From: a bacterium
Lineage (GTDB): Bacteria; Zhuqueibacterota; Zhuqueibacteria; Residuimicrobiales; Residuimicrobiaceae
Reading direction: 5' to 3'
NCBI GenBank assembly: GCA_029565685.1
Contig: JAKQNR010000025.1
Location: forward strand, 62,001 to 126,000
Length of the DNA: 64,000 nt
A program made the translations under genes and the position numbers. The first letter of the stretch is position 1. Every line of letters starts with the position of its first letter. This document shows positions 51,924 to 60,621 of the stretch, piece after piece. The notes under the pieces are model-generated. The model made no database searches. It worked only from the letters and a program-made list of their open reading frames with translations, and had not been told where the DNA came from.

Positions 51924-54185
51924 ATGATCGGACAGACCATATCGCATTACCAAGTGTTGGAAAAGCTCGGTGAAGGCGGCATGGGTGTGGTGTACAAGGC
52001 GGAAGATAACCGGCTCAAACGGACGGTCGCTCTTAAATTTCTCGCCTCTTCTCTGACCTCGGATCCTGAGGCGCGCAAGTGCTTCATCCACGAAGCGCAA
52101 GCCGCTTCGGCGCTGGATCATCCCAATATCTGCACCATTCATGAAATACATGAAACGGATGAAGGACAGCTCTTCATCGCCATGGCCTATTACCTGGGCG
52201 AAACCCTGAAAGAAAAAATCGCAAAAGGCCCCACCTGTCTGCAGGAGGCGCTGCACCTGGTGCGGCAAATCGGCGAAGGCCTGGCCAAAGCCCATGACAA
52301 AGGGATCGTGCACCGGGACATCAAACCCGCCAATCTGATGGTCGTCGACCGCCGACTGATTAAAATCCTCGATTTCGGCGTGGCGGAGTTCCATCATTCA
52401 AGCCCGTTGTCCGGCCCCGGATTCCTTGTCGGCACCCCCGCTTACATGTCTCCGGAACAAGCCTCGGGAAAGCCTGTGGACCAGCGTTCGGATATTTGGT
52501 CGGTCGGAGTGGTGTTTTATGAACTGCTGACCGCCCATCGTCCATTCGCCGGAGAGAACGACAGCCGTCTGATCGATTGCATCCTGCATGAATGTCCCTG
52601 GCCTATAGAAAAATTTCTCGGCGCAGCGTCCGCGCCCATTAAAAGAGCGGTCGAAAAGATGCTGGCCAAGGATCCTAAGGACCGTTATCAGAGCCTTTAC
52701 GAGTTTCTCGACGATCTGGAAAGTTATGAGAAGAAAACAGCGTCGTCTGACACCCGGGTGACGGCTGCGCCGCAGCCGGCTGTTCCTTCCATCGCTATTC
52801 TTCCTTTTGTCGATCTGAGCGCAGCGAAAGATCAGGAATATTTTTGCGACGGCCTGGCTGAAGAGATCATGGACGATCTGGCCCGGCTGAAAGGGCTGCG
52901 GGTGGCGTCGAGAAATGCGACCTTTCAGTTTAAAGGCAGGAATGCGGATATCTTAAAAATCGGTAAAAGTCTGAATGTGCAGAAAGTTCTGGAAGGCAGT
53001 ATCCGCAAGGGCGGCAACCGGATTCGAATCGCCGTGCGTCTGATCAATGCCTCAAATGGCTTTCTGACCTGGGCCGATGAGTATGAGCGCGAGCTGGCGG
53101 ATATTTTCGCCATTCAGGACGAAATCTCCAGCGCCGTGGTGAAAAATCTGCAGCTCCAGTTCGGCGGCGCCATCGGCGGCGCTTGCGGCCCGGGTTCGGC
53201 GCGGCATTACACCGAGAATGTGGAGGCCTACTCCCACTATCTTCGGGGAAGGTTCTATTGGAACAAAAGGACCACGGAGTCGATCCAAAGCGCTGTCAGG
53301 CACTTTAAGGCAGCCATCCAGATCGATTCCGACTATGCGCTCGCCTACTCTGGTTTGGCGGACGCTCATATTGTGTTGTGCCTGTACGGTCGAGTCGCTC
53401 CTGCTGAGGGCATGCCCAGGGCCATGGAGGCGGCTCAACAGGCGCTGCGAATCGATGAATGGCTGCCGGAAGCGCACATCTCTCTCGGCTGCGCCAAGGC
53501 CGTCTATCAATGGAAGTGGCAGGAGGCGGAGCAATCCTTCCTGCGGGGGATCGAGCTCAAGCCGGATTATGCCGGCGCGCATCACTGGTACGCCATCAAT
53601 CTGCTGACGCCGCTGGGCCGGTTTGAGCAGGCGGTCCGCGAGGCGCAAAGCGCGTTGGAACAGGAGCCGTTTTCGCTCGCCATCCATGCGGCGGTCGGAT
53701 TGGTCTATTATTTCAGCCGCCGGTATGAGGACGCCATCAAACATTTCAGGCAGGCTCTGGATAAAGATCCTGATTTTCCCGCCAATCAATTTTTTCTCGG
53801 CCAGGTGTACGTTCAACAGGCCCGTTATCAGGAGGCCCTGGACTGCTTTCAGCAAGCGATGAAGATAGACAGCGACAACACCAACATGCGTGCCACCTAT
53901 GCCCATGCCGCCGCGGCCTTCGGTAAAACAGCTGAAGCCCGCTCCCTGCTGGAGGATCTGTTAACCCTGGCCAAGAAACAGTACGTCTCTGCTTACGACA
54001 TCGCCTCGGTCTATCTCGGCTTGGGAGAAAAAGAAACGGCGCTGTCCTGGCTCGAAAAAGCCGCAGACGAGCGCGCTTATCTGTTGAGCTATCTAAAGGT
54101 CGATCCTTTTATGGACCGTTTGCGTGAAGAAAAACGGTTCCAAGCGGTCAGGGAAAAAATCATGGGGCAGGCTGCTGTTCGATGA
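51924..54185 (+). CDS. Ser/Thr protein kinase with TolB-like and TPR domains
   Basis: A 753-residue protein. The Hanks-type kinase domain spans about 9-270: LGEGGMGVVYKA (P-loop, 15-26), VALKF with Lys38, HRDIKPANLM with catalytic Asp132, DFGVAE with metal Asp150, and GTPAYMSPEQ (activation segment end). Residues about 290-415 match the TolB-like/FlgO-type domain often fused to such kinases and cyclases (SIAILPFVDLSAAKDQEYF, ILKIGKSLNVQKVLEGSIRK, IFAIQDEISSAVV). At least six TPR-like units follow to the C-terminus (DYALAYSGLADAH, KPDYAGAHHWYAINL, DPDFPANQFFLGQVY). No transmembrane helix is obvious, so it is probably cytosolic. It lies 64 bases before an FHA-containing gene, whose phosphothreonine-binding domain is a likely partner. 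Confidence 0.92.
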   Translation: MIGQTISHYQVLEKLGEGGMGVVYKAEDNRLKRTVALKFLASSLTSDPEARKCFIHEAQAASALDHPNICTIHEIHETDEGQLFIAMAYYLGETLKEKIAKGPTCLQEALHLVRQIGEGLAKAHDKGIVHRDIKPANLMVVDRRLIKILDFGVAEFHHSSPLSGPGFLVGTPAYMSPEQASGKPVDQRSDIWSVGVVFYELLTAHRPFAGENDSRLIDCILHECPWPIEKFLGAASAPIKRAVEKMLAKDPKDRYQSLYEFLDDLESYEKKTASSDTRVTAAPQPAVPSIAILPFVDLSAAKDQEYFCDGLAEEIMDDLARLKGLRVASRNATFQFKGRNADILKIGKSLNVQKVLEGSIRKGGNRIRIAVRLINASNGFLTWADEYERELADIFAIQDEISSAVVKNLQLQFGGAIGGACGPGSARHYTENVEAYSHYLRGRFYWNKRTTESIQSAVRHFKAAIQIDSDYALAYSGLADAHIVLCLYGRVAPAEGMPRAMEAAQQALRIDEWLPEAHISLGCAKAVYQWKWQEAEQSFLRGIELKPDYAGAHHWYAINLLTPLGRFEQAVREAQSALEQEPFSLAIHAAVGLVYYFSRRYEDAIKHFRQALDKDPDFPANQFFLGQVYVQQARYQEALDCFQQAMKIDSDNTNMRATYAHAAAAFGKTAEARSLLEDLLTLAKKQYVSAYDIASVYLGLGEKETALSWLEKAADERAYLLSYLKVDPFMDRLREEKRFQAVREKIMGQAAVR

Positions 54186-54249
54186 CGCCTGTGATCCGCA
54201 GCGGCAAACAAAGCGCCCTTTTTCCGGACCAGCGAATGAAGGAGTGGTC

Positions 54250-55728
54250 ATGGAGAAAAAAGATAGCGGTGTTGAATCGCCGGCCATTCGAGTGACGGTT
54301 GAGCAGCAGGGGCAGGACGCCCGCGAGCTGCAGTTTCGCAAGGGATTTCTCATCGGCCGGGAGGACGGCTGCGAGGTGCAGATTATATGTCCGGGCGTCA
54401 GCCGCAGGCATGCACAGGTTTCCTATGAGCAGGGGCGCTGGTGGATCGAAGATCTGCAGAGTGCGAACGGCACTTTTATTCAGGGACAAAGAATCAGCAA
54501 AATCCCCCTCGCTTCGACGGTCAAGGTCGTGCTCGGCGCTGCCGGCGATGTGTCGTTGCTCTTTCACCTGGACCCGCCCTCGACAGAGGCCATGACCCTG
54601 CATGAGGCGCCGCCCTCGGTTACGCAGGTCATTCGGCAGTATTTTGCCCCAAAATCAGGAGAAAAGCCGGGTGAGCATACCCTGCTCATCCGCGGCGCCT
54701 TTAAACGTCTGCAGCATCAACAGAAGAAAAAGTATCTGCGGATCATCGGCGGCGTGCTGGCGATCGCCCTGGTTTTGGCTGCATACGCCTATATGCAGCA
54801 TCAGGAGGTGAAAAAGCAAAAGGCGCTGGCCAAGCAAATGTTTTACAGTATCAAATCCTTGGAATTGGAGTTGAACCATCTGCAGCTGCAGGCGGCGGCG
54901 GACAAGGATGCAGCGGCCTTGAGCAAGGCCGAGCAGATCCGCAGCCGTCAGTCGGAACTCATCCGCAACTATGAAAAATTTCTCGAGCAGCTCAACTTTT
55001 ACAAAGATGCCAAATGGAGCGAAACGGACCGGGTGATCCTGCACACGGCGCGGATTTTCGGTGAGTGTGAGCTCGGCCTGCCGCAGGAATTCCTCGTTGA
55101 AGTGTATAAATACATCAAACAGTGGAAAAAAACCGATCGACTGCAAAAAGCTCTCGCCCTTGCCCGGGAGAGTGGATTCCATCGAATTGTGCCCCGGCTT
55201 ATGCTGGAGCAGCATTTGCCGCCCCAGTTCTTTTACCTCGCTCTGCAGGAGAGCGACTTTAACTATAAAACCGTCGGACCGCCCACCCGCTTTGGCATCG
55301 CCAAGGGGATCTGGCAATTCATTCCGGCCACGGCCACACGCTATGGGCTGAAAAACGGGCCGCTGGTCGGCATCCCCCAGTATGACCCCAAGGATGAACG
55401 GTTTCATTTTGAAAAAGCGACTCGGGCGGCAGCCTGTTATATCCGCGATATCTACAACACCGAAGCGCAGGCCTCCGGCCTGCTGGTGATGGCTTCCTAT
55501 AACTGGGGCGAACGGCGAGTGGTGGAGTTGTTGCAGAAAATGCCGTTGAATCCCCAGGAGCGGAATTTCTGGGAGCTATTGCGATTATATCGCGACCAGA
55601 TCCCCAAACAGACCTACGATTACGTGTTTCACATCTTTTCTGCGGCGGTGATCGGAGAGAATCCGGCCCTGTTCGGATTTCAACTCGACAATCCACTGCG
55701 CGAGGCGCTGCCGCCGGCTGCGGAGTGA
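54250..55728 (+). CDS. FHA domain - transmembrane helix - lytic transglycosylase (SLT/MltD-like) fusion
   Basis: A 492-residue protein from ATG 54250 (AAGGAG upstream). Residues about 15-105 form an FHA domain, with FLIGREDGCEVQI, SRRHAQVSYEQGRWWIEDL and SANGTFIQGQ carrying the Arg, Ser, His and Asn phosphothreonine contacts. One helix follows (about 163-182). A coiled coil of about 190-250 is presumably periplasmic. An SLT domain starts near 320: YLALQESDFNYK with catalytic Glu334, GIAKGIWQFIPATATRYGL, FEKATRAAACYIRDIYN, and MASYNWGERRV. The layout puts the phosphate sensor inside and the peptidoglycan-cutting domain outside. With the upstream kinase it suggests phosphorylation-controlled wall remodelling. 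Confidence 0.88.
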   Translation: MEKKDSGVESPAIRVTVEQQGQDARELQFRKGFLIGREDGCEVQIICPGVSRRHAQVSYEQGRWWIEDLQSANGTFIQGQRISKIPLASTVKVVLGAAGDVSLLFHLDPPSTEAMTLHEAPPSVTQVIRQYFAPKSGEKPGEHTLLIRGAFKRLQHQQKKKYLRIIGGVLAIALVLAAYAYMQHQEVKKQKALAKQMFYSIKSLELELNHLQLQAAADKDAAALSKAEQIRSRQSELIRNYEKFLEQLNFYKDAKWSETDRVILHTARIFGECELGLPQEFLVEVYKYIKQWKKTDRLQKALALARESGFHRIVPRLMLEQHLPPQFFYLALQESDFNYKTVGPPTRFGIAKGIWQFIPATATRYGLKNGPLVGIPQYDPKDERFHFEKATRAAACYIRDIYNTEAQASGLLVMASYNWGERRVVELLQKMPLNPQERNFWELLRLYRDQIPKQTYDYVFHIFSAAVIGENPALFGFQLDNPLREALPPAAE

Positions 55729-55858
55729 AATCCGGCAGTAAGGAATGATGTTTCATCCGCTCGCAGGCGTCAAGGGATCCAGGCTGACCGCTGGGACCGC
55801 GACGCCCTTTTTCTGCTCCACGGCGTTGCGCGGACGCTCGTTGGTGCGGGAAATTTAC

Positions 55859-55886
55859 TTGTTTTTTCTTCCTCATTGGCTATTTT
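55859..55886 (+). promoter_or_regulatory. Candidate promoter for the OmpA-like gene
   Basis: TTGTTT (55859-55864), 16 bases, TATTTT (55881-55886), with TTGGC before the -10 as at 12807, 24091 and 36464. Further downstream, a GGGGGAGG run (55901-55908) is followed by a perfect eight-base hairpin, TTCAGGCC (55909-55916) and GGCCTGAA (55921-55928), that ends on the first base of the ATG at 55928. Confidence 0.4.
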
Positions 55887-55927
55887 AGCTGCGAAGTGGA
55901 GGGGGAGGTTCAGGCCCGCAGGCCTGA

Positions 55928-57238
55928 ATGCGGCAGTGCGGTTTGAACGAAGGTGGCGGTTGGTGGCGCTCAGCAGAAGGATCTTTGCTGCAAGCGCAGA
56001 TCGTTGACCCGAAAGAGGTGGCCAAACGTCAGACCGCGGACAGGATCAATAGCACCATCGAAAGAGGCGTGGATGAAGGTCTCAATCAGATCGGCAAGGG
56101 GCTTGGCAAGTTTGTAAAAAAGAAAAAGGGAACAGCCGGCAGCGAGGCGGAGGAAACAGCGGCAGTGGAAGAGGATGAGGAAACGGAAGAGTCCCAACGT
56201 TCATCTTCTGCCGGCCAATCCGGCGCCTCAGCCCAGCCAAAGCTGTCAATCACCACGCAGTACGATTTCGTCCCCGGCGACCGGATTCTCTTTTTCGACG
56301 ATTTCTCCCAGGATGAGGTCGGCGACTTTCCCGCTCATTGGACCTCCAACGGCAGCGGCGAGGTCAAAACAGTCAACATCGCTTCCGGAAAATGGTTTCA
56401 TATGAACGGTGAGGATGCCGTTTATTGCTGTGGCAAAAAGATCGATTTTCCCGACAACTTTATCATCGAATTCGATATCATCCCTGACGAGGAGTACACC
56501 CACGGCGCGACTCTGACGCTCTACGGCGACAACCCGAAGAACCGATGGAACTGAACAGCGATCTCTATCCCGGCACAGCCGGCCTGCACATTACCATGAA
56601 AAAAGAGGGTTGGGAAACCAAAGGCTACGCCAGCGCGGATGACGCCTGGCTCGAGGGGCAGGCGGTCAGAAATCCGCTCCTCACCGAGCAGGTCAACCAT
56701 GTCATCATCTGGGTGCAGAAGAGAAGGGTGCGGATCTATTACCAGGGCGCCAAAGTCCTTGACGTTCCGACCAATATCCATTCTAGGGTGAAATTCGACC
56801 GGCTGCGATTCTCCGGCTGGGATGCGGGGAGCTACCCGATGATCACCAACCTGCAGATCACCACGGCCTCGCCAGACACCCGCAGCAAGCTGCTCACAGA
56901 AGGCAGATTGGTGACCTATGGCATCACCTTTGACGTCAACAGAGCCGAGATCAAGACCGAGTCCTTTGGCACGCTGAAGAGCATCGCCGATGTGCTCAAT
57001 GAGAATCCCGGTGTAAGCGTCAAGATCGTCGGTCATACGGACAGCGATGGCAATGAAAGCACCAACCTTAGCCTGTCCAAGCGGCGGGCGGAATCGGTCA
57101 AGAACGAACTGATCAAAACTTTTAGCATCGAGGCTAGCCGCATGGAAAGAAGGCGCCGGCGAAAGCCGGCCTGTCGCAGCCAACGACGCGCCAGCCAATA
57201 GGGCCAAGAACCGCAGAGTAGAATTCATTAAAAAGTAG
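55928..57238 (+). pseudogene. OmpA-family outer-membrane protein gene with two frameshifts
   Basis: Three overlapping frames make one protein. Frame A from 55928 begins without a signal peptide but contains LLQAQIVDPKEVAKRQTADR, the typical mature start of KSB1/Bacteroidota OmpA-like proteins, an acidic linker and a beta domain, ending at NPKNRWN near 56550. Frame B from 56545 continues with ELNSDLYPGTAGLHITMKK to GITFDVNRAEIK and IVGHTDSDGNESTNLSLSKR, the OmpA peptidoglycan-binding domain. Near 57145 the reading returns to frame A, giving GAGESRPVAAND, NRAKNRRVEFIKK and a stop at 57236-57238. So the indels compensate. Either the gene is decaying or the assembly has errors; the missing signal peptide favours decay. 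Intact members tether the outer membrane to peptidoglycan. Confidence 0.7.
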
Positions 57239-57241
57239 CGA

Positions 57242-57272
57242 AAGGGCGGCCTTGACTCGAGGGGCCGCCCTT
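57242..57272. terminator. Bidirectional terminator hairpin between convergent genes
   Basis: AAGGGCGGCC (57242-57251) and GGCCGCCCTT (57263-57272) form a perfect ten-base stem with an eleven-base loop, starting three bases after the OmpA-like stop and 35 bases before the end of the opposing gene. The U-tract is short on both sides. Confidence 0.65.
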
Positions 57273-57306
57273 GATTCTTCGTCAGAGATCAGCGCGTCCC
57301 GAGCCG

Positions 57307-59808
57307 TCACCTGAGCAGCACAGCGCTTCTGATCGGCGGCGGCATGGGTACGTCGCCTTTGAGCGCCAGCCAGAGGATCTCGTTCAGCTCGTCGAAATCG
57401 GCCAGGTCATAATCCGACCAGTCCAGCAAGGCCGACCGACGTGCGCCTTCTCCTTCGGCCGGGTTTTTCGCCATCAAATCGACGCGGCTGGCTTCGTGGG
57501 TAAAAGGCGTCAGCGTCGGTGTTGTCGTAAAGACGTTGCAGAGCGGCGTGGCCAGTTGATCGTATTGGGTCATGGGCGGCAGCCCGAGGATGAGTTCCAT
57601 GGTGCGCACCATGGAGACTGTGGTATACATGGTGCTGTCGACGATGCCGCCGCGTTTGACCCAGGGGGAATAGACCAGCCCCACGGTGCGGCGCGAGTCC
57701 ACGTGGTCCGGACCGTTTTGCGCATCGTCCTCGATGACAAAGATGGCGGTTTCCGGCCAGAATTTCGACCTGCTCACCGCCTCGACGATCATGCCCAGAG
57801 CCAGATCGTTGGAGGCGACGCAGGCAATGGGGGTGAACCGGCCGGCGGTGAGTCCATCAGTATGATTTTCGCCGAGGGACATGACCATGTAATTCCACCA
57901 TTCGCCCCGATTCTCCGCTTCGTGCAATTCCCGAATAAAGACCTCCGCCAGTTTGGGATCGCGCTGGCGTCCGCCCGGCACTGTTTTCAGCTTGAGCCAT
58001 TCCTCACTGTAATGATCGCGCAGCCCGGATGCGCCGATGAATTGCGGCTCGGTGTCGGGCGAAGAGCGGAACGAAGCGAATTCGCCATAGCTGCGAAAGC
58101 TTTTTCCGTGCTTGCGGCAATGGTCCCAGAGATAACCGGCGGGGGAAGAGGTCAGCCGTTCGTCCGCATTGGGTTGGCCCCGCCGGCTGTAGCTGTTGAC
58201 CCAGGCCTTTTGGGTGTAATCGGTCACATACGCGGCGTTCGACCACTGATGGCCGTCTTGGGAGACCTCGCCGTTGGCGTAAAGATTGTCGAGGATCACG
58301 GTCTCCCGCGCCAGTTTGTGGGCGTTCGGCGTCACCTCTTCGCCGAACAGGACCAGATTGGGGTCGCCGTTGCCCTTGCCCAGATCGCCGAACACCTGAT
58401 CATAGGTCCGGTTTTCGCGGATGATGTAAAGCACATGTTTGATTTTAGGAAACACCTCTTTGATGATCTTTTCACTGTGCGCTCGATCGATCTGCGCGGT
58501 GGGATCGGGAAAATTGCTTTTGACCTGCGCGGTGTACGCCGCCAGTTGACCGCGGTCCGGCACATCGATCACCGAGAATACGCTCTGCAGTTGAGAGCCG
58601 ACATAATCATAGGGCCGGGTCGGATCCGGCGCGGTCCTCTTGAATGGGGTTATAGCCGGAAAATTGCCGCGCAGATTCATCCCGCCCTTGCCGGTAGCGA
58701 CGTAGAGCTTTTGACCGTCGGGAGAAACGGCGACGGCGCTGGGATACCAACCGGTGGGAATGAATCCCAACACCTCCGATTCACCCGGACGGCTGATGTC
58801 AATTACAGCGATGCTGTTGTTATCGGCGTTGGCCGCATAAAGCCGCCGGCCGTCTTTGCTGACCGCCAGCGCCACCGGCGTGGCGCCGACCAGATCTCTC
58901 GGATTGATAGAAGTGCGGATGGTCTCCGTCACTTTAGCGTTGCTGATCACGCTTACGCTGTTGGAGCCGCTGTTGGCTACGAACAGCCGGCCGTCCTGCG
59001 ACCAGAGCAGATCGTTGGGATGGTTGCCGACCTTCATTCGGCCGGTTTCTTTCATGGATTCGGCGTCGAGCAGGCTCACCGACTCTTCCCCCCAGTTTGA
59101 AACCGCCAGGATCTTGCCGTCCGGCGACGGCGCTGCGCCGTAGGGACGGTAGCCCACCTGGGCGCAGGTCTGGCGGCTGAAATCCGCGCCGCTCAGGCGA
59201 TAGACCGTGTCGTTGTTGATGTCGACGACATAGAGCGTTCCATCGATGCCCAGGGCGACGCCGGAGATGAACCATTGTTCATCGCTCAGCCCCTCGATCG
59301 CCAGGGAGGGCAGTAGTTCGAGCCGGTCGTCCTTCACGCTGAGCCGCGAAATCGGATTTTTCAGATAGTCCAGCATCGCTTGGCTGACGCCGAATTGAAC
59401 CGCCGCGCTGGCGAACCGTTCGGTCACCGGTCCTCCGCCGGATACGAACAGTTCGCGGCGCGTGGGGTCGAAAGCCATGCCGGTCCAGTTTTTGGCGATG
59501 GGAAAGCCGGCGATTATTTTTTCCGCAGTCAGATCGATGATGTTGACGCTGTGATCATGCCACCCGGCTGTGTTGACAAAAGCCCTTCCGCCGTCCGGGC
59601 TGACGATGATCCTCATGGCCATATCCCCCGGAAGCGGCAGAGGCCGGCCGGCGGGAGATATGCGCCAGGTGTTGGGCAATGTGGCGGACTGGCCGTCCGT
59701 TGCCGTAGCGGGCCGCAGCACCCGGTGCCGGGAACCGGCGCAGTGGAGGAGCGCCAGAGAGAGGAGCAACTCTGATAAAACGATTGCCTTGATCAATATT
59801 TTTTTCAT
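57307..59808 (-). CDS. YncE-like beta-propeller fused to alkaline-phosphatase-superfamily phosphoesterase
   Basis: An 833-residue protein. The hydrophobic N-terminus ends at LLHCAGS, a weak lipobox (Cys23). Residues about 60-420 form a seven-bladed YncE-type propeller (MRIIVSPDGGRAFVNTAG, APSPDGKILAVSNWGEESV, AVSPDGQKLYVATGKGG). The phosphoesterase/phospholipase-C-like domain starts near 455: IKHVLYIIRENRTYDQVFGD, with acidic metal ligands, then GEVSQDGHQWSNAAYVTDY, WNYMVMSLGENHTDGL and FVIEDDAQNGPDHVDSRR. This combined architecture recurs in several phyla. It probably hydrolyses phosphate esters or phospholipids outside the cytosol. TGGAGG precedes ATG 59808; the promoter is at 60003-60030 with a leader of about 190 bases. 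Confidence 0.87.
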   Translation of the reverse strand: MKKILIKAIVLSELLLSLALLHCAGSRHRVLRPATATDGQSATLPNTWRISPAGRPLPLPGDMAMRIIVSPDGGRAFVNTAGWHDHSVNIIDLTAEKIIAGFPIAKNWTGMAFDPTRRELFVSGGGPVTERFASAAVQFGVSQAMLDYLKNPISRLSVKDDRLELLPSLAIEGLSDEQWFISGVALGIDGTLYVVDINNDTVYRLSGADFSRQTCAQVGYRPYGAAPSPDGKILAVSNWGEESVSLLDAESMKETGRMKVGNHPNDLLWSQDGRLFVANSGSNSVSVISNAKVTETIRTSINPRDLVGATPVALAVSKDGRRLYAANADNNSIAVIDISRPGESEVLGFIPTGWYPSAVAVSPDGQKLYVATGKGGMNLRGNFPAITPFKRTAPDPTRPYDYVGSQLQSVFSVIDVPDRGQLAAYTAQVKSNFPDPTAQIDRAHSEKIIKEVFPKIKHVLYIIRENRTYDQVFGDLGKGNGDPNLVLFGEEVTPNAHKLARETVILDNLYANGEVSQDGHQWSNAAYVTDYTQKAWVNSYSRRGQPNADERLTSSPAGYLWDHCRKHGKSFRSYGEFASFRSSPDTEPQFIGASGLRDHYSEEWLKLKTVPGGRQRDPKLAEVFIRELHEAENRGEWWNYMVMSLGENHTDGLTAGRFTPIACVASNDLALGMIVEAVSRSKFWPETAIFVIEDDAQNGPDHVDSRRTVGLVYSPWVKRGGIVDSTMYTTVSMVRTMELILGLPPMTQYDQLATPLCNVFTTTPTLTPFTHEASRVDLMAKNPAEGEGARRSALLDWSDYDLADFDELNEILWLALKGDVPMPPPIRSAVLLR

Positions 59809-60002
59809 CTCAAACCTCCATTCGCCAAAGGGAGAGCTAGTGGAACAGAAAAGCCGCTGTTGCGGATCGATGCACGAAGTGGGCTCGGGCTGTCAGCCAT
59901 TTGCAGACAGGCGGCCAGGCAAAAGAGACGGATGCATTGCATCGTCATCCTTATTTTAATATCAGGTATGCCGTTTGGACTTGTTTTCTTCTCTCTTCGG
60001 AT

Positions 60003-60041
60003 AATATAGCTGTTCATAGTCTTAATTCAAATATGAATTAA
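60003..60041 (-). promoter_or_regulatory. Promoter with inverted-repeat operator candidate for the phosphoesterase gene
   Basis: On the minus strand TTGAAT (60025-60030), 16 bases, TATATT (60003-60008). The inverted repeat TTAATTCA (60022-60029), four bases, TGAATTAA (60034-60041) overlaps the -35 and could bind a dimeric repressor. Confidence 0.5.
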
Positions 60042-60298
60042 CACCCTAACCTCCATCTGTGATCTCTATGCTTGGGAAGATGTGGGGGTGCAATTATAAC
60101 GCCGTGGTGGCGAAAGCTATAGCGTCCTGCTTGTAGCAGGTAACGCCCTGTTGAATAAAAACTGGCAAGAGGGCGTTTCAAAAAATGCACCCTTTGGCAA
60201 ATGGAGTAGTGATCTTGGTGGCAACGGCTGTTCAGAGAATTCACTGACTTGGCACTGCTCCGCTTTATATTGCTTTTCAGGCTTTAGGGAAAAAGTGC

Positions 60299-60327
60299 TT
60301 GCATTTTTGGGCTAGAATGGGTATAAT
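60299..60327 (+). promoter_or_regulatory. Promoter of the leader RNA upstream of the VWA gene
   Basis: TTGCAT (60299-60304), exactly 17 bases, consensus TATAAT (60322-60327). Transcription would start near 60334. This is among the best promoter matches in the window. Confidence 0.75.
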
Positions 60328-60333
60328 GCATTT

Positions 60334-60432
60334 AAGATTCAGATTGTTGCTAATTCTAGAAGGGGGTAGATTGGCATGATCTAGAAAGCATAAATAGAGC
60401 CACAGAGATGGCTATATTTATGCTTTTTTTTT
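60334..60432 (+). ncRNA. Putative small RNA or transcription attenuator (about 100 nt)
   Basis: The stretch from the predicted start of transcription to the U-tract is about 100 bases and holds no real gene. TTCTAGA (60353-60359) can pair with TCTAGAA (60380-60386), a first stem that ends on the first base of the terminator stem, so the two could compete. Between them lies AGGGGG followed by ATG-ATC-TAG, a two-codon frame. It is either an independent sRNA or the terminated leader of the VWA gene 190 bases downstream. I recognise no known riboswitch class. Confidence 0.5.
60386..60432 (+). terminator. Strong Rho-independent terminator
   Basis: AAGCATAAATAGAGCCA (60386-60402) and TGGCTATATTTATGCTT (60409-60425) form a 17-base stem with one mismatch and a six-base loop. 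With the two T at 60424-60425 counted, nine T run from 60424 to 60432. No + strand gene ends just before it, so it must end the leader RNA starting near 60334. Confidence 0.88.
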
Positions 60433-60621
60433 ATTCCATCCTTTGCTGCGCATTTGCAATGCCACCCCCATGAAATTTAAATGAGTTCATAGTGATCCAA
60501 TATTTTTAGGGCCACCTTTCGGCTATCCTAGATGGAGAGCATGATGTACATGCGTACGTCGAGCTTTAATCGAGTTTATCGCACTATGTGGATGTTCTCG
60601 CATCAAAATGTGGAGGGTACC

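Larger units (their letters stand above)
59809..60621. other. Long intergenic regulatory region
   Basis: About 810 bases between divergent genes. From left to right I see the leader and promoter of the phosphoesterase gene (60003-60041), a stretch 60042-60298 in which I recognise nothing, a promoter-leader-terminator unit (60299-60432), and 60433-60621, which must hold the leader of the VWA protein. No tRNA fold was found. Confidence 0.6.

Noticed and set aside
57271-59100. A 609-codon open frame on the + strand opposite the YncE/phosphoesterase gene
   Set aside because: Antisense shadow of a strongly supported gene, rich in Arg/Gly/His, with no domain or signal.
60042-60298. A + strand frame of about 60 codons (containing NAPFGKWSSDLGG) before the leader RNA
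   Set aside because: It begins only with TTG, has no ribosome site, and runs into the -35 region of the next promoter; I could not match it to anything.
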